Shown here one piece after another: positions 1-10,487 of a stretch of 64,000 nucleotides of DNA. Numbering within the stretch: the stretch's first letter is position 1; every line of letters begins with the position of its first letter. The DNA comes from Amphiura filiformis (lineage: Eukaryota > Echinodermata > Ophiuroidea > Amphilepidida > Amphiuridae), in the NCBI RefSeq assembly GCF_039555335.1, contig NW_027305508.1, positions 248,001 to 312,000 of the forward strand. Direction: 5' to 3'. A program made the position numbers and the translations under genes. The notes under the pieces are model-generated. The model did no database searches. It had not been told where the DNA came from and was given only the letters and a program-made list of their open reading frames with translations.

Positions 1-205
1 CAGAGCGTAAGTCGTCATTATACCAAGGAGTCTGTGTTCTAACGGTTACAGTTTTTTCAACAACTGGAGCATGCTTATCGAGAAGATCGCAGAGGACAGT
101 TTCATATTGATTCACTAGCCCTTCAAGGTCGGAAGCAGGATCAGTGTACAGCAACGACGATTCAATATCTTGCTTGAATGCCTCGACATCTATTTCCTGA
201 TCTTT

Positions 206-1063
206 CTATACTTCATAGTCTTTTTTACACAGCTTTAGGAGGGTGGATATTGAGGAGGCACGTAACGGGTAGTGATCAGAGTACAACTCTGGGGTTACTC
301 TAACCTGACCAGCAATAGCTTTGGAGGTAGAACGATCAATTAGAAGATCCAAAGTGTGACCTTTTTTGTGCGCCGCTTCAGTCACATGTTGTTTGAGACC
401 GACAGTGTCTAACATCTCTATGAAGGATCGAGCAAATCGGTCTTGAGCATCATCGACATGGCAGTTGAAGTCGCCTAAAATGAGTATTTCTCCAGGAATT
501 AGTGAAACAAACTCAAGGAAACATCCGAAATCCTCCAGGAACATTGAATCAGTCAATTTGTTTTCCTTGGAGGGAGGTGGGCAATATATGTTGAATATCC
601 TTACAGTGGATGATCCACGCGATATGCTAACATCCATGTGTTCAAAACTCGGGTAAACAGTACTATTGTTGGTTACAAGTTGGTAACCTCTTTTGATGAT
701 AAAACAAAGGCCACCACCTTTTCCAGATTTTCTTGGTGATTGAACCAATTCGAAATTGGGAAGTGTAAGAGCAATATCAGCCAATGCATGGTTATCTCTT
801 TCGTCCCCACGAAACCATGACTCCTGAATAGCAATAACATCAATGTCATTGTCAATTATGACGTCACATATTTCAGTTGTCTTATTGTTCATAGATCGGG
901 TATTCCAGGTAGCTATTTTAGGTTTTATTGAGTGATTGTCTGTTTTTATGGAAGCTTCTTGCAACTTGACATTAATGATATTGTTCTGTTGATTATGCTT
1001 GATTGGGATTGGCACAAGATTAGATTGATCAAGTTTGGGCCTACTCGTCTGGCTTTTGGGCAA
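206..1063 (-). pseudogene. LINE endonuclease/exonuclease/phosphatase-fold domain (broken ORF)
   Basis: An open stretch of 285 codons (counted from a TTG; no ATG precedes it in frame) encodes the target-nicking endonuclease of a non-LTR retrotransposon. Visible family motifs: ATWNTRS at residues 51-57 (Asn54), QESW at 80-83 (Glu81), GDFN at 197-200 (Asp198, Asn200), HTLDLL at 236-241, and SDHYPL at 262-267 (catalytic-type Asp263-His264). All expected active-site residues of the endonuclease/exonuclease/phosphatase fold are therefore present. The TAG at 206-208 interrupts an otherwise continuing frame, since codons below 206 keep encoding KDQEIDVEAF and later PWYNDDLR. This suggests a young but inactive copy, or a sequence error. 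It is not a host gene. Confidence 0.85.
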
Positions 1064-1068
1064 AGTGT

Positions 1069-1272
1069 TTATTCGCTCGTAACAATCGAAGTGATTTGGC
1101 GTTGTTTTAGTCTGCCTGCTCTACAGCCACGTTTGGTCTTCTTCTTGGCACTAATACCAAATTCATTGATGTTTAACCATGTTTGTGAATCAACTTTGTT
1201 GTGCGATGTGTTTATCACACCTTTTGCAATACTGATCAGCATCGATTTGGAGTAATTCAAAGTAGGATACAT
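1069..1272 (-). pseudogene. LINE ORF2 N-terminal leader, frameshifted from the endonuclease
   Basis: A 67-codon frame encodes a basic segment with KKKTKRGCRAGRLKQRQI near its end. Such an RG-rich stretch commonly lies just before the endonuclease in CR1/L2-type ORF2 proteins. It is in a different frame from the endonuclease that follows; a single indel near 1080 would rejoin them (SFxDCYERINTLPKS). The assignment follows from position and composition, not from a conserved domain. Confidence 0.55.
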
Positions 1273-2169
1273 TATACAAAATAGTTAGAGTACGAGATTG
1301 TAAACAAATCAATATATTGATACCGATAGAAAGCAATACGGAGAATACCGTACGTAGTATTCATACATACAGTTCAAAATGTAGCACAGTCAAGATGATA
1401 AAGTCCAATTTTCTCCAAATAATAAAAGTTAAAAACAAATTCAACAGCAACACAATGTTCTAGGATAAACAACTGTAGTATCAGTTAAGTACAAATCTGA
1501 AAATTCAAGTCAAATTTCGGTGAAAAGTTACATAAATCCTTAGCATGAAGTGAAGAGCAGCAGCCAGACGAGCGCCGCCAAACGAGTGGGATCCCTGTAA
1601 TGCTTGACTGTCAGTATACCCTGCCCTTGGAGAAGCTAATATGGATTGTCACAGCATTTTACTGAGTAAACCCTCATAAGTGAGTTACTTGAGAACTCTA
1701 GCTTCAAAGTTGCACACAATAGTTTGGCATTCAAGGCTAGAGTCCATTGCAGATTAGTGTTGACATTTTTTGCAACACATGTTAAATATTTTGTTGATGT
1801 TTAAATTTGGATGAAAGTTGTTTTCATCAGTAAACTGTATCTTTTTAGCAAAGGTTGTATTTTGAACAGTCTAAAATTTAGTTGAAGTGCAATTGTAACG
1901 AAAGACTTTAGGCATTCACCTGCCTTGATTGGCTGTTTACTTCTGAACTTCCATTGCTTTACACTGTCATTCTCCATCAATTTATACCATTTTTCTATAT
2001 CTCGGGACTCTAGCCTCAAATGTGAAGCTGTTGGTGAGCAAATTCAAAGCTATAGCAACTTGGGGGATATGGAGCAGGATTGCAAATACTCATTTATAAA
2101 ATCAATGTATAACACACTTGTCCTGGTGAATTACTTAACAGATAAATGTACATTGTTTTCATCCAACAG
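1273..2169. other. Intron of GGA: no gene seen
   Basis: This stretch lies between the LINE and the first visible GGA exon. It is AT-rich and I find no exon that would supply the preceding GAT-domain residues. It ends in a good splice acceptor (ATCCAACAG at 2161-2169). Confidence 0.6.
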
Positions 2170-2251
2170 GAATTATATTTAGCATGTGAGAAGTTAAGAC
2201 CCAGCCTCTTTAGATTAGCAAGTGATACAGACGATAAAGACGACAGCATAG
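2170..2251 (+). CDS. GGA: GGA exon: GAT domain, CEKLRP helix
   Basis: Encodes ELYLACEKLRPSLFRLASDT..., the start of the C-terminal GAT helices that bind ubiquitin and Rabaptin-5 in known GGAs. The acceptor is CCAACAG and the donor G|GTAAGT at 2252; the exon ends in phase 1. It is the first GGA exon in the window. Confidence 0.93.
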
Positions 2252-5200
2252 GTAAGTTTGCAAACTAAAAGTTGCCAATAATTGCCTTTTTGCAATTTCA
2301 GCAGCATATGTTTAAAACTTCAACATAGGGTACATCAACGAGAGAGGAACAAGTGCTTTGTACTTGTGTTTTGCACATTATTTGGTCTTGTTGTCTTGCG
2401 TAATCCTATGCCTCTAACAAGTTAAAATGGGTTGAGCCAGTTAGAACTGCCAATCGTGTTAGTCATTTTCAGACATGCCAAAAGTATGTTTCACCATATT
2501 TAGTATGGTAAAACATGAAAAATATGGTGGTGCAGTCAACTAAAAAAAATATGATATTCGTTAATCTTGAACAAAATAATAAGTCATGCCTCAAAAAGAT
2601 AAATGGCTGCAGTTGGTCATTTGTGACCCATCACATCAAAACCAGGCAGTTGTTGTCAAAAATGAGCTTTGCCAAGTTAGAGGACTGCTTTTATTATTCA
2701 GAATGACACCTCACTCATGGATATCACATGTAGAATGGTGATTTTTATGTGACAAATATTATTCAAATTTCTTGGTATTTTATTAGTCCTATTCAGTGAC
2801 CTGACCCCAGCACAGTGTTGACACCCTATATTATAAATATAAACTTAATACTTCGTTGGTGAGCGACGGGCGAGTGGTATTTCACCGAACGAAAGAAAAG
2901 GAGTTCTATCTGATTGGCTAGCAATCGATCGCTAGATCGTTCAGTGGTGAACTACAAACTCAAAATGGAGCAATGTATTCAATTCGATTGAAATCGATAT
3001 TCTATTATTGGCGCAGGTAAAGAAAGTGGCATAGTGTGTATTGTATGACTTATGATCATTTAATATTCCAATACATGTGTTCCTTTATAGAATTGGAATT
3101 CTCAAACAGTTGAATATATCACAATAATATTTCGTTACTTATAAAATGCAGTAAAATATATCCACAGCAAAATACCGGTCCCCGCTAATTAGTGTATTTA
3201 ATTCCCAGTTAGTGTATTAAAAATAAAACCTGGGATTTACCTGACAACAAATCAAATTTTCTTCTAATAACAAGTGGCATCTCTGAAATAACGCTGTGCG
3301 CTTATCTTAATTAGCACTTATGGCATGAGGAATGAGGATGATAACTACTGTTTATATATTTATATTTATTTTCAGCTGATATTCTACAAACCAATGATTC
3401 GTTAGTAAAAGTCATGGATTTATACAAGGAATTGATAGGTGAAATACCTACTGATGGCGGTGATGGAGACGCACAACTCATGGATACTAGCAGCACACCC
3501 ATAGCAACACAAAGAGAAGGTATGATATATGATACAGGTGGTATGTAGTGTGCTATGAGGCACTAGCCCATTGGGGGGAGACACTGGTCATTGATAGGTG
3601 AAATACCTACTGATGGCGGTGATGGAGATGCACAACTCATGGATACTAGCAGCACACCCAAAGCAACACAAAAAGAAGGTATGATATATGATACAGGTGG
3701 TATGTAGTGTGCTATGAGGCACTAGCCCATTGGGGGAGACACTGGTCATTGATAGGTGAAATACCTACTGATGGCGGTGATGGAGACGCACAACTCATGG
3801 ATACTAGCAGCACACCCAAAGCAACACAAAGAGAAGGTATGATATATGATACAGGTGGTATGTAGTGTGCCCAGGCTGGGAAATAAATGGGGGCCAGGGG
3901 CCATTTAGCTCCTGGTTCATTGAAAATAGGCCCTGGTTCCATGTAAAACTCTGTGAACCATGGGCTATTTTTTAACAAAGTAGCCCCTGGTCTGGCACTT
4001 CTTATTTCCCAGCCTGATTGAGTGAGGTATCAAAATGTATACAACAAATTTTCCCATCCATTGAATAGCCCCTGGTTCATTGAAAATAGCCCCTGGTTCC
4101 CTGTAAAACCCTGTGAACCAGGAGCTATTTTTTTACAAAGTTACAACTCATGGATACTAGCAGCACACCCAAAGTGGGTATCATCTGTGAATGTAATGTG
4201 AATAGGGTATCTAAACAAGCAAATTTGTTCAATAAATCATGCGTAGGAGTATTTCGTGATTCTAGCATCCTCTTTTTATGACATTTTTGAGTATATATCC
4301 ATGAAAAAAGCTACCTTATTCCTGAAATTTCAGTTGATTCTGATTTTGCTTTTGCGAGTTATGCATGATTATGTGTATTACACTGCTCCATAGGCCACTT
4401 TTTGTTTGTTTTGTTCCTTGTATCATGTTGGTCCTCAGTGACACCTATGTTGTAAAATTTTTGAAGAAATTTTAAGCAAAATATTTGTTATTGTTTGTGT
4501 TACCAATTTTGTTAACAGGTGCAACTTCATCTCTTGTCGACCTGGAAGGCTTGGATGCACCACCATTATCATTTTCCGCAATGCCCCAGTCATCAGCAGG
4601 CCACATGGGACATCAGATGGGCAATTCAGTACAGTCTCTACCACAGCAACAGCCTGTCACTAATAGCAACTCAACACAACTCTTACATGATCAGCTGTCC
4701 ACACTAGGTAAGGCATGGTGTTCTGTATTAGAGAGCTTTTAGAGTTGAGTGTTGTTATCGTAATTATCAGCTAAAAAAGTGGCACAACTGAAGCTAGCCA
4801 AACCAATACCAATAGAGGCTTATACATTGATTTGCTTCAAGTTCGGTAGTGACGTCAATGCTTCTTCGCGTTTGCGCCACACAAGTGCCAATAAAGCGCT
4901 CTTGTACGCGTGAATGTAAGCTCTGCGGGATTAACTTAAAGCCAAGAATTTTCTGTTTTACAAATGCTAAATTCCGCTTTTCTCCGCTTTGTAATTTTAG
5001 CACATTTCTGACATAATAAAATTTCACAAGAATCCAGCGAGTAGCAGCGCAATGCACGTGTCTGAGTCATGTTGAAACACGTTCAAAAGGTCGGGAAAGC
5101 CCCAAGAGCTATTTTTAGTCGGACGCGTAAAGGATTGTGGGATACTCGAGCTGTGAAAATTGTATTTTTTTTCTTTTTCTAGGTCATTTTTGCTTATTTT

Positions 5201-8200
5201 TTTTTTTTTTTCTCAGAACTGCGTTTTCCGCTTTACCTCAGAATTCCGCGATTTTCGCGGAATTTCCGCAACGCGGAGAATTCTTGGCTTTAGATTAACT
5301 TTACATGCCAGATTCACTACTGCGGTCAGTGAAATACGCACATACGTCAATACCGAACTTGAGGTGAACCAAAATATTGAATGAAATGACTGTCTGTCGA
5401 CTGGCACTGCAACAGTTAGATCAAAAAAATTGTTTGCTTTCCCTCTAGTGGAATTTTTGGGGTGGGTCGGTAGGTCAGCCTTTTTTTTTTCAACAATACA
5501 TTCCCATACATATGACGATAACACGTTGGTCATATGGAAAGGAATGTGGAAGAATACATAGCCTACTCAAACTCATGAAAAGCAAGCTTTAATCTGTCTC
5601 TGTGAACAAAAGATAAATAAATAAATTTGATTTAAATATTGAAAGACTAAATTTACAATATTAAAAAAAAATATTCAGTATGAATATTTTGTGAATGCTT
5701 TGAAATTCTTCCTCTATGTTCCCCAGGTATCAATAACAATGTTTCACAAGCAGCTACAACAGCACAGACAACCGCATTCACAAGGAAATCTGTGACGCAA
5801 CCAACAAGTGCCACAGACCTTGAGAACATCCTAGGCCCTTCACCGGTACCTAATGCCCCGCCAACCACAGACCAGTTTGGGGCATTCAGGTCACAGCCTT
5901 TACAACCGGTAAGTTCAATATTTGAATTGTTAAGTGGTAGGTTTGTGTTCACTCTTTGTATGTTCTCAGTGTTACAAAGAAGCCAATATTTTCAAGGGCT
6001 AATTTATATGGTCCAAACCAAAGAGGTAGAATCAATGCGTACCGACTTCACCATGTTTGAATCCTAAATTTCTTAACCCACAAAACATGGATTTTTTCTT
6101 TTGTAGTACATGTATGTTATTATTTAAAATGGTATAATTATACTAGTAAATAATTTTTCTTTTCTTTTCTTTTTTCCTGTTCTTTCCTAACAACCAACCT
6201 CCCCTATTACATCTGCACTATTCCATTTCCTTCTTTGCACTATGTTTATTATTAAACTTGATAATCCTATAATCCTCAATGCTATCCCTCATGCATGTAA
6301 TGACACATACTAAATCATTTCTATAACCCACAACATAAAATTTGTTTTGAATGATTTTTTTTTATTTCTCACCTTCATGTGTGCTATTATTCTATCTCAT
6401 AATCTGAAATAAACTATCATCATATTTGCACATTGTTTTTGTTTGTAAACATAAACATAGAACACATATATGTTTGCATCACAGCAACCCACAATGCCTG
6501 TCACCATGGGGATGGGCAGTGCCCCTATATCATCCAACATGACAGCTGCTCCTATGGCAACTGTTCCCATGGCAACAAATATGGCATTCTCCTCAACCAT
6601 GACAACCCCTAGCTTGCCCTCAAATCAGTTAACCTCCTCGCAAGCCTCTAGGCCCCAGTACACACCATCCAATCAGCTTTCACCAAAGGGCGACGGCACC
6701 AAACCGCTTCCGTCATCAGCGTTTGCGGATCTGGAAAACCTGAGCAAGTCTATGATGCAGACAGCAGCCGGCAAACAAACTACAGTTAGGTGAGTGTTTT
6801 GTTTGGTTTGTTCACCAGAAAATAGACAAACTCGTACTGTGATGTAGAAATGGGGTAAAAACCTTGAAATATACCATCAAATTTGTAAAAGGTATACCAC
6901 AGGGATGTGAGAGTCTGTGTTTCTGCAGTGTAAATACACGTTTCTGCCGTGTTATGAAGATAATACATTGTACGTCCCTCTGCGTTGTTGTACAAATGTA
7001 CATGTATAAATGATACTAAATTGCCATTGCGTGCATAAGTGGGGATAGCTAATTGCGATCGCTATTGAGTGGTAATATTTCCTTGTTTTTGATGAGAGGC
7101 CACTCACATCCCTGAAACCAACCTCATCCGATACGGGTCCAGTCAAATCATGGAAATTTTCCTGCTAGGGCTTTAATTAGCACTTGTCAGTAAATATTCA
7201 TTCAAATGACCGAAATGAAATATGAGTTGTCAAACTATTCCACACTCATTGAGCTGCCCCCCGTGAGAAGTCTTGCCCCCCCCTGTGGGATGCATGCTGG
7301 TCGCCCTGATATTTAAGATTTTAGGCCTTTTGGCCCCCCTGAAAATTGCCTTTCCCCTTCCTTTTACCTGTGAGACCATTTTCTAGTGCTATCACAAGAC
7401 ATGGAAAACAAATGTCTCAAACACAATCATATTGACATGACCAACACTAAGCCTCTTATTAACTGTGTAAGCAGGCCTCAAATTTTAATTTGTTGGGACA
7501 CTCATTTTCAAGGACACTGGGCAAAGACAAAGAAGGGCACCAAGGCCAACAAGTGATAAAGAATGCCTTGATGTTGACAAAGATCTGGGGCACCAAGGCC
7601 AAAACTGAAAAGGGGCAGGCATTGGCCTCTGTGGCCTCCCTGAAATTTGAGTCCTGTGTGTAAGGTACTGCCAGCTGAGATTCCTAGGGCACATCCTTCA
7701 TCTGCCAAAATGAGACCAGCATGCCCACACACCTCATATATCTATTTCATCTACATCCCAACATGTGCTCAAAGTTACGATAAGGCACTTGCCAAAGATC
7801 ACTGTGCATGGAGAAATCTTGTGATCACCTTGCTCTGCAGCCGAAGGATGATGATGTATCATCAACAGCAAGAGATTTTAGCTGCTGTAAAACCTACTTC
7901 AACATTCATTATTAATGGGAAAATTTAGTTTCTGTGCATGATAAGTATCAAATTATTGAAATAGACAAATCAGTGCACAATATGTCATTAATGTTGTCAT
8001 CACAATTCTCTTGCAGCCAACCATCATCAACAGTACAGACCGCACCAACACAAGCAGCCACTGTAGTCAATACAACTACAGCTGTTCCAACACAACCACA
8101 ACCAACACAACCACAGACCCCTCCTAGTTCAGTATTGTCATTGGCTGATGTGTTTGTACCATTAGAAACTGTACAACCAGGTAGGTGTTGATTGCATGTT

Positions 8201-10286
8201 TACTGTTTGTTTTCCATTTATTTGAATGAACACTGCATGAAGAACGCTTGTGTACACTGTGTGATGCTGAGGTGACTCCAGCTCACTCCTGATTGGTTGA
8301 TATTTCTGATAATGTCATTTGAAATATGATAGCGTACCGCTGTGTTCATTCAAATGAAATTCTTACTATAGGAACTTTATGGCTACCAGTTTGTGATCTT
8401 CAACTTGGCATGTGAGCGGTCCCAGGTTCGAATCCTGTGGGTAACAAATGACTTTTTTCTTCATCTTCTCTCCTTTTTCATTTGTTCGTTCACTTCCGAT
8501 AGCCAAAAAACATGGGTTAGGGTTAATGCAAGCAACATGCCTCTCTTATTTCTAACACTGGGTACAGACTTCTTGTTACTTCATGATGAGTTAGTCAAGA
8601 TGTGGACAAAGCTTCATGAAACCCACCTGTGTCTTTGGCCATTGTGATCAACCATTTCTGTCAATTGTGCTGATGTGTTTGGGTTGGCATTGCACACTAT
8701 AAATCACCTTGTATTTATTTGTTTTGTGTTGTATCAACCCAGGAACAACTCCACCCATCACAGCATACGACAAGAACGGCATAAAGATGGTGTTTCATAT
8801 CGGCAAGGACAGGCCGAGACCAGATGTCATCGTTATTGTTGTCTCTACTATGAGTTCTAATACATCGGCTGTTAAGAGTCTATCATTCCAAGCTGCTGTA
8901 CCAAAGGTAATGTTAACATTCTGCAATGCTTTAGATTAATAGCTGCCACCTGTAGTCTGGATCAGAGTTAAGTTATAGGGGCAGGATCACAGGTGGGATT
9001 GTGGTAAAGGATGGCAGCTACTACTCTGAAGTTGTTCCACATATTTGTGATAGTGATACATCGTTTTTGAAGAGACAGTGCTCATTTCAAGTTTAAAATA
9101 TCTTTGTATTTCCCATTACAACAAACAGCAGTTCTGTTTAAAGCTTTTCCTATTTCCATGCATTTTATTAATAACATTGGTATATTACACCCATTTGCAA
9201 AAACCTTTTGCAGTGCCCGATTTGGCCCAGTTTTCGGCGTAAATATGAAGTCGGGTGATTGGCTAATTGAATCACATCATCAGCACCTCATTCGCTGATC
9301 AATCTATGTAGCATCGTGTGATGCAGGTGCCAACTCGTTCTTTTACGCGATCAGTCAGCAACAGTGCAAAAGGTCTTTTGCAAAACTCTGTAGGATATGA
9401 CTTAAGTGCTATTTCAGTTGCCTAATCTAATTGTAAAAAGTAAATAAAAGAGCAAATTAGTAGATCCCCTATTCTTGACAATAATATTGCCAAATTGACC
9501 ATCATCATTACATTACGGATTGATATCCCTCTGGTGGTGACAAATGGACTGGCAAGAGCAACTACTGATGGTGCATCACAGTGTGAATAACTTGAATAAA
9601 CCCTTGTAGCCCCTGAGACAAAGAGCCCCCTGATATTTTGCCATCAGTGGCATCCTAGTCTTATGCATGTTGTTATTTTTATTGCAGGTAATGAGGGTCA
9701 AGCTGCAGCCTCCATCAGCGACAGATCTGCCAGCATTTAATCCAATTCTACCCCTGCTGCAATTACTCAAGTCATGCTTATAGCAAACCCACAAAAGGTA
9801 AGGTCAATCTTATGACGAATAATTATGGAAAACAATCAGGTCAACCGAGGTCAATTTATTAAAGATGGGAGAATTTTCACAAAAGTTTGAATGTTTTGGG
9901 TCAGTCCATGTCAATTCAACAGATGGCTCCCGCACTACCCTCTCAGAATTTCTTTAAATTTCACTCAAATGTTATACCTATAGCCATTAGAAAAACCCGG
10001 AAGTTTTAGATCCCTAGCCCTTATCGTTTTCCCGTGGTGGCCGATCAAAAATTGGGGTGGGGTGTCTATTTTTACCATCAAATCTGACTTTTGAAATAAA
10101 TGGAAGTTTTAAAGGGTCTAATTGGCTAAATTATATTGGCTAGAGACTTGAAAATGGCTATATAAATCAATTTCTTTCTCTCTGTCTTTGCAGAAAGATG
10201 TTCGTCTACGCTTCAAGGTGCAGTTTATGTTAAATGAACAGCAAGTAACGGATGTAGGTGATGTCAGTAGTATTCCTGCACAGTAA
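2170..10286 (+). CDS. GGA: GGA clathrin adaptor (3' part: end of GAT, hinge, GAE), nine exons
   Basis: GGA proteins are monomeric ARF-dependent clathrin adaptors that sort mannose-6-phosphate receptors and other cargo at the trans-Golgi network. Nine GT-AG exons (2170-2251, 3376-3519, 4519-4707, 5727-5908, 6485-6789, 8017-8180, 8743-8906, 9688-9797, 10194-10286) join in consistent phase into about 477 residues. Residues 1-50 are the end of the GAT domain (CEKLRPSLFRLASD, then ILQTNDSLVKVMDLYKELIG). Residues 51-355 are a low-complexity Q/P/T/S-rich hinge with FADLENL and SLADVFVPLE. Residues 356-477 are the gamma-ear (AYDKNGIKMVF, RPDVIVIVVS, then KDVRLRFKVQF). VHS and the start of GAT lie before the window. 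One base is missing in exon 9688-9797, shifting the ear out of frame. Which vertebrate paralogue (GGA1-3) is closest cannot be told; one ancestral gene is usual in invertebrates. Confidence 0.95.
3376..3519 (+). CDS. GGA: GGA exon: last GAT helix and start of hinge
   Basis: Encodes ADILQTNDSLVKVMDLYKEL (last GAT helix), then the acidic hinge start IGEIPTDGGDGDAQLMDTSS. The acceptor TTTTCAG ends at 3375 and the donor GTATGA starts at 3520; phase 1 on both sides. The 3' half of this exon, its donor and the start of the intron are repeated twice more just downstream. Confidence 0.93.
3431..3870 (+). repeat. Three tandem copies of the GGA exon end, its donor and intron start
   Basis: Units start at ATTGATAGGTGAAATACC at 3431, 3590 and 3748 (spacing 159 and 158 bp). 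Each holds the coding 3' half of exon 3376-3519, the GTATGA donor and the first part of the intron. Copies 2 and 3 lack the original acceptor and differ at a few bases (GAC/GAT, ATA/AAA). A fourth fragment (TACAACTCATGGATACTAGC) lies at about 4142-4174. Confidence 0.9.
3869..4140. repeat. Direct and inverted repeats rich in CCCTGGTTC, inside GGA intron
   Basis: CCAGGCTGGGAAATAA near 3870 pairs with TTATTTCCCAGCCTG near 4000. A unit with CCTGGTTCATTGAAAATAG...CTGTGAACCA...GCTATTTTTT occurs at about 3913 and again at about 4068. This looks like a small foldback plus a partial duplication, inserted next to the exon triplication. Confidence 0.6.
4519..4707 (+). CDS. GGA: GGA exon: hinge with LVDLEGLD
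   Basis: Encodes GATSSLVDLEGLDAPPLSFS followed by a Q/S/N-rich linker. An L-I/V-D-L box at this point is typical of GGA hinges. Acceptor GTTAACAG, donor GTAAGG at 4708; 189 nt, phase 1 on both sides, so it can be skipped without a frameshift. Confidence 0.9.
   Translation: MQLHLLSTWKAWMHHHYHFPQCPSHQQATWDIRWAIQYSLYHSNSLSLIATQHNSYMISCPH
4830..5372. mobile_element. Foldback/MITE-like element in GGA intron
   Basis: The left end (TTCAAGTTCGGTAGTGACGT at 4838) is the reverse complement of the right end (ACGTCAATACCGAACTTGAG at 5344). A second inner pair (AACTTAAAGCCAAGAATT near 4933 and AATTCTTGGCTTTAGATT near 5279) is also inverted. It carries no transposase. The ORF-like runs inside it are by-products of the repeat. 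Confidence 0.7.
5727..5908 (+). CDS. GGA: GGA exon: hinge
   Basis: Encodes a T/A/Q-rich segment ending ATDLENILGPSP...DQFGAFRSQPLQP. Acceptor TTCCCCAG, donor GTAAGT at 5909. It enters in phase 1 and leaves in phase 0. Confidence 0.88.
6485..6789 (+). CDS. GGA: GGA exon: long hinge exon with FADLENLSKSM
   Basis: The largest exon (305 nt) encodes a Met/Pro/Thr-rich hinge that closes with SSAFADLENLSKSMMQTA, a motif-like stretch matching the end of GGA hinges. Acceptor CATCACAG, donor GTGAGT at 6790; it leaves in phase 2. Confidence 0.9.
6900..7114. mobile_element. hAT-like MITE with CAGGGATGTGAG ends, GGA intron
   Basis: Begins CAGGGATGTGAGAG and ends CACTCACATCCCTG, giving a terminal inverted repeat of about 14 bp with one mismatch. 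The 215-bp length and CAGGG-type ends resemble hAT MITEs. No convincing 8-bp target duplication is visible. Confidence 0.55.
8017..8180 (+). CDS. GGA: GGA exon: end of hinge, SLADVFVPLETV
   Basis: Encodes a TQPQPTQPQT repeat-like stretch, then SVLSLADVFVPLETVQPG, the conserved sequence just before the ear. Acceptor TCTCTTGCAG, donor GTAGGT at 8181; 1 nt completes the previous codon and it leaves in phase 1. Confidence 0.92.
8379..8446 (+). repeat. tRNA-like B box, possible SINE head, GGA intron
   Basis: GGTTCGAATCC at 8425-8435 is an exact RNA polymerase III B-box match within a T-arm-like context (CCCAGGTTCGAATCCTGTGG). The upstream part (TGGCTACCAGTTTG) is at best a poor A box, and no full cloverleaf could be drawn. 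It is therefore more likely a decayed tRNA-derived SINE than a working tRNA gene. Confidence 0.3.
8743..8906 (+). CDS. GGA: GGA exon: first half of the GAE ear
   Basis: Encodes PPITAYDKNGIKMVFHIGKD then RPRPDVIVIVVS and SLSFQAAVPK, the first beta strands of the gamma-adaptin ear, which binds accessory proteins carrying an acidic-phenylalanine motif. Acceptor CAACCCAG, donor GTAATG at 8907; ends in phase 0. Confidence 0.95.
9194..9384. mobile_element. Small foldback element in GGA intron
   Basis: TTTGCAAAAACCTTTTGCAG at the left end pairs with CTGCAAAAGG-type sequence (GTGCAAAAGGTCTTTTGCAAA) at the right end, over about 190 bp. No coding content. Confidence 0.55.
9688..9797 (+). CDS. GGA: GGA exon: middle of GAE ear, one base short
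   Basis: Encodes VMRVKLQPPSATDLPAFNPI, after which family alignment calls for LPPAAITQVMLIANPQK. The DNA has only four Cs at 9751-9754 where five would keep the frame; read literally, it runs into TAG at 9781-9783. The exon is 110 nt, and 111 would preserve the phase 0 to phase 0 structure. Both splice sites are intact (TTGCAG; GTAAGG at 9798). The residues after the shift are recognisable in the next frame, so the loss is recent or is a homopolymer sequence error. Confidence 0.9.
10194..10286 (+). CDS. GGA: GGA terminal exon: end of GAE ear
   Basis: Encodes KDVRLRFKVQFMLNEQQVTD then VGDVSSIPAQ and TAA. Acceptor CTTTGCAG after a pyrimidine tract. Vertebrate GGAs run a few residues further and end in a Trp-Gly tail, which is absent here. 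Confidence 0.92.
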   Translation, partial: KDVRLRFKVQFMLNEQQVTDVGDVSSIPAQ

Positions 10287-10487
10287 AGTATGGGTTCTCA
10301 TTGCGAGTGGGATAAGGTTCCATTCACACATATATTATTTGTGCATCGTCTAACGAGTGAAAACTTGTTAAAAGAATGGCTTACTAACATGGTTAGGTTG
10401 GTGAGAGCTGTTCTTGAGGAATTATAGAGAAAGGGTCAGTATACTTTTGATGCTTTTTAGTGTGTTCTGCTACTGGTATGTGTGATG
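10287..10487 (+). other. GGA 3' untranslated region, first part
   Basis: Follows the GGA stop codon at 10284-10286. No ORF or splice structure is visible. The transcript probably runs at least to the AATAAA at 10924, through the palindromic element in between. Confidence 0.6.

Larger units (their letters stand above)
1..1272 (-). mobile_element. CR1/L2-like non-LTR retrotransposon, 5' part of ORF2
   Basis: On the minus strand, from 1272 down to base 1, the sequence encodes a basic leader (RGCRAGR-type), an apurinic-like endonuclease and then the linker that precedes reverse transcriptase, ending in PWYNDDLR at the window edge. That order is known for CR1/L2-type (Jockey superfamily) LINEs. 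The reading frame is broken twice: a frameshift near 1064-1080 and an in-frame amber at 206-208, after which the same frame continues to base 1. The reverse transcriptase itself would lie to the left of the window. The element lies antisense in GGA, upstream of the first GGA exon seen here. The clade name is a judgement from motif style. Confidence 0.85.
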
